8,575 nucleotides of DNA from Candidatus Brocadiia bacterium (lineage in GTDB: Bacteria > Planctomycetota > MHYJ01 > WSZJ01). This document shows positions 7,586 to 8,575 of this stretch, in pieces. The position numbers were made by a program, and so were the translations under genes. Position 1 is the first letter of the stretch, and every line of letters begins with the position of its first letter. The stretch is taken from NCBI GenBank assembly GCA_013360825.1, contig JABWAY010000216.1:1-8575 (forward strand), given 5' to 3'. The notes beneath the pieces are model-generated. The model made no database searches, was not told where the DNA came from, and saw nothing but the letters and a program-made list of their open reading frames with translations.

Positions 7586-7604
7586 GCCGGTCCCCGCTCA
7601 GGTC
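7579..7604. terminator. Hairpin between convergent genes, containing both stop codons
   Basis: CCTGAGC (7581-7587) and GCTCAGG (7596-7602) form a perfect 7-bp stem with an 8-base loop. One G-U pair and one G-C pair extend it to 7579-7604. The TGA of the carbamoyltransferase (7583-7585) and that of the selenoprotein (7598-7600 on the minus strand) are the two arms. No T-tract follows on either side, so classic intrinsic termination is uncertain, but the symmetry would work for both transcripts. Confidence 0.4.
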
Positions 7605-7954
7605 CGGGTATGCGGCGTCAGCTGCTCGATCAGGTCGTCCACCCCGGCCGGATCGATCGTTCCGAGCACCTCCCCGTTCGCGGAGAGAACACGGAGATCC
7701 GGGAGGCTTGAGACCTGGAAGCGCCGGGCGACCTGGACCGCCGGATTGGCGGCGGACCGGTCCGTCAGGTCCATTTTCACGAGGACGAACGACGCCAGCA
7801 GCGGGCGGACGCGGGGGTCGGAGCGCTCGGCCTCGAGCTCATTGCACCCCCCTCACCAGTGCGCCCCGAAGTCGATCAGGGTCTTCCGGCCGGTTTCCCG
7901 GGCTTCCGCGAGCGCGGCCTCCAGGTCGGACTTCCATGCAAGTGTCGGTGCCAT
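7598..7954 (-). CDS. Thioredoxin-fold selenoprotein with a UGGC active site (in-frame TGA read as selenocysteine)
   Basis: Reading from ATG 7954-7952 to TGA 7600-7598 gives 118 residues with one internal TGA at codon 34 (7855-7853). The frame before it encodes WKSDLEAALAEA then TLIDFGAHW; after it come GGCNELE, VLVKMDLTD, RRFQVSSLPDL and a final helix. Together they make one unbroken thioredoxin fold of the DsbD-gamma/thioredoxin_7 type, including Pro85 at the cis-proline position. The TGA replaces the nucleophilic first Cys of WCxxC, and the resolving Cys37 is intact, giving W33-U34-G-G-C37. Selenocysteine at exactly this site is known in bacterial thioredoxin-like selenoproteins. A SECIS-like hairpin follows the TGA. 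No signal peptide is seen, so a cytosolic thiol-disulfide or peroxide-linked reductase role is likely. Alternatives are a nonsense mutation or base error of TGC/TGT, which would leave a pseudogene. Ordinary calling would find only residues 59-118, from a GTG. Confidence 0.85.
7813..7852 (-). promoter_or_regulatory. Candidate bacterial SECIS element directly after the recoded TGA
   Basis: The 40 bases after the TGA (minus strand, 7852 down to 7813) fold on paper into a stepped hairpin. The base stem is GGGGGT (7851-7846) with ACCCCC (7818-7813). An internal loop of GCAAT against CG follows, then GAG (7840-7838) with CTC (7823-7821). After a 2-base CG bulge (7825-7824), CTCG (7837-7834) pairs with CGAG (7829-7826) around the loop AGGC (7833-7830). 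The apical loop starts 20 bases after the TGA, is closed by four perfect pairs and has a G among its first two bases. These are the traits used to recognise bacterial SECIS elements bound by SelB. Confidence 0.65.
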
Positions 7955-7961
7955 GCCCGCC

Positions 7962-7990
7962 AGTCTACGGCATGAGGCTGAAATGGTGAA
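7962..7990 (-). promoter_or_regulatory. Promoter of the selenoprotein gene, predicted leaderless
   Basis: On the minus strand, TTCACC (7990-7985), a 17-base spacer and TAGACT (7967-7962) form a sigma-70-like promoter. Transcription would begin near 7955, immediately before the ATG at 7954. There is almost no room for a Shine-Dalgarno site, so the mRNA should be leaderless. The position also confirms the chosen start codon. Confidence 0.55.
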
Positions 7991-8042
7991 CGGAGAGGGG
8001 AGATCCCCTGGGTTCCCTCCAGGACGCCCCGGGAGATTCCGC

Positions 8043-8071
8043 TTGACCTAACCCCCATCAAATCATAGGGT
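8043..8071 (+). promoter_or_regulatory. Promoter of the lipoprotein gene
   Basis: TTGACC (8043-8048), a spacer of exactly 17 bases and TAGGGT (8066-8071) form the best sigma-70-like promoter in the window. The spacer is locally AT-richer than its surroundings. Transcription would start near 8078, giving a leader of about 84 bases before the ATG at 8162. It diverges from the selenoprotein promoter 52 bases away. Short inverted repeats lie between them: AGGGG/CCCCT at 7996-8009 and CCTGG/CCAGG at 8007-8023. Confidence 0.65.
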
Positions 8072-8080
8072 TCTGCGCTT

Positions 8081-8148
8081 CGGCGGACACCTGACCGCCG
8101 GCGTTCTTAACCGGGAGCCTGGACTCCCAACACTGTTCCCAATGGGAA
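8081..8148 (+). promoter_or_regulatory. Structured 5' leader with three small hairpins
   Basis: Three perfect stems follow one another in the predicted leader: CGGCGG/CCGCCG (8081-8086 with 8095-8100, loop 8), GGGAG/CTCCC (8113-8117 with 8124-8128, loop 6) and TTCCC/GGGAA (8136-8140 with 8144-8148, loop 3). The last ends one base before the Shine-Dalgarno AGGAG (8150-8154). I recognise no known riboswitch class. Small stems are common by chance in such GC-rich DNA. Confidence 0.35.
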
Positions 8149-8161
8149 GAGGAGCAAGCGA

Positions 8162-8575
8162 ATGATGAACTGCAGTCGGTGGTGGACCGTTGCGCTCGTG
8201 CTGGGGCTGAGCCTTCTCGCGGTGACGGGCTGCCGCAAGAAGTCGAGCCGCCGGACGACGAACATCAGCGGGGCGGATATCTTCACGACGGATAAGTTCC
8301 CCGGCGCGGAGGTGCAGGACGGGAACGTGGCGGACGACAAGCGGGCGTTCAGCCCCTCGGGCGAGGATTTCGTCAGCGGCAGTCTCCAGGTCACGCAGAA
8401 CGGGACCCGCGGGACGGCGATGGCGACCTACCGCACGAGCACGAGCGGCCTCTGGGCGAGCTACTTTGACGGTCAGTGGACGCCGCCGGTGAAGCTGCAG
8501 GCGCTGGATGCCCCCGGGGTGCCGTCGGTTTCGTCGAGCGACCTCGTGGTGCACGCATTCATCAACACGGACGAC
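8162..8575 (+). CDS. Lipoprotein, 3' end outside the window, possibly beta-propeller-like
   Basis: The first 138 codons are visible and remain open to the right edge. The N-terminus is a type II signal peptide: MMNCSRWW, a Leu/Val/Ala core, and the lipobox V-T-G-C with Cys24 as the lipidated residue. This predicts a membrane-anchored periplasmic or surface lipoprotein. A basic stretch (RKKSSRR) follows, then an acidic, Ser/Thr/Gly-rich region. GLWASYFDGQWTPPVKL followed by SSDLVVHAF resembles the repeated blades of extracellular beta-propeller proteins; this is an inference from a single repeat. AGGAG (8150-8154) is seven bases from the first ATG (8162) and ten from a second ATG (8165), so the first is favoured. 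No function can be assigned from this part. The gene lies divergent from the selenoprotein gene and has its own promoter. Confidence 0.8.
   Translation, partial: MMNCSRWWTVALVLGLSLLAVTGCRKKSSRRTTNISGADIFTTDKFPGAEVQDGNVADDKRAFSPSGEDFVSGSLQVTQNGTRGTAMATYRTSTSGLWASYFDGQWTPPVKLQALDAPGVPSVSSSDLVVHAFINTDD

Noticed and set aside
7598..7780. A 60-residue protein starting at GTG 7780 as the whole gene
   Set aside because: It is only the C-terminal half of a thioredoxin fold and lacks the active site. The missing half lies directly upstream in the same frame, behind the recoded TGA.
7853..7855. In-frame TGA explained as a nonsense mutation, or as TGA meaning Trp
   Set aside because: The codon sits precisely at the catalytic Cys position, both flanks are conserved and in frame, and a SECIS-like hairpin follows. 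Six gene ends in the window use TGA as stop, and Trp after Trp at this site would abolish the active-site motif. A base error TGC to TGA cannot be fully excluded from sequence alone.
7955..8161. A small gene in the spacer between the selenoprotein and lipoprotein genes
   Set aside because: The plus-strand open frames across this region lack a ribosome binding site and cross two divergent promoters; the stretch is best explained as regulatory DNA.

Overview
The window is very GC-rich DNA (roughly 70 % by eye) with tightly packed genes. It encodes an outer-membrane beta-barrel protein, a lipoprotein and an exported esterase, so the source is a Gram-negative-type (diderm) bacterium. The long TPR array, the secreted PHB-depolymerase-like esterase and the propeller-barrel fusion would suit Planctomycetota, Acidobacteriota, Eisenbacteria or related lineages. 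That placement is inference; nothing here fixes the phylum. No rRNA, tRNA, insertion sequence, phage gene or CRISPR array was seen.

Layout: (1) 3-1163 (+), the 3' part of a TPR-repeat protein. (2) 1254-2450 (+), an exported alpha/beta-hydrolase. (3) 2568-3650 (+), an Old Yellow Enzyme-type alkene reductase. (4) 3666-6434 (-), a large exported protein joining a degenerate metallopeptidase-like domain, a TolB-like propeller and an Omp85-like barrel. (5) 6581-7585 (+), N-acetylornithine carbamoyltransferase. (6) 7598-7954 (-), a small thioredoxin-fold protein interrupted by one in-frame TGA exactly at the first active-site cysteine position. (7) 8162-8575 (+), the start of a lipoprotein that runs off the window. 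Genes 3/4 and 5/6 converge with gaps of 15 and 12 bases. Genes 4/5 and 6/7 diverge from short promoter-bearing spacers.

The main discovery is gene 6. Read through the TGA, it gives a continuous 118-residue thioredoxin (DsbD-gamma-like) with the active site W-U-G-G-C. A hairpin fitting the bacterial SECIS pattern lies directly after the TGA. The gene is therefore best read as a selenoprotein and would be cut in two by an ordinary gene caller. All six gene 3' ends in the window, including this one, use TGA as the stop, which argues against a reassigned genetic code.

No operon-wide pathway is visible; the genes look like separate transcription units. The promoters share a pattern of TTGACC-like -35, 17-base spacer and TAGNNT-like -10. 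Two of them sit so close to their start codons that leaderless mRNAs are predicted.
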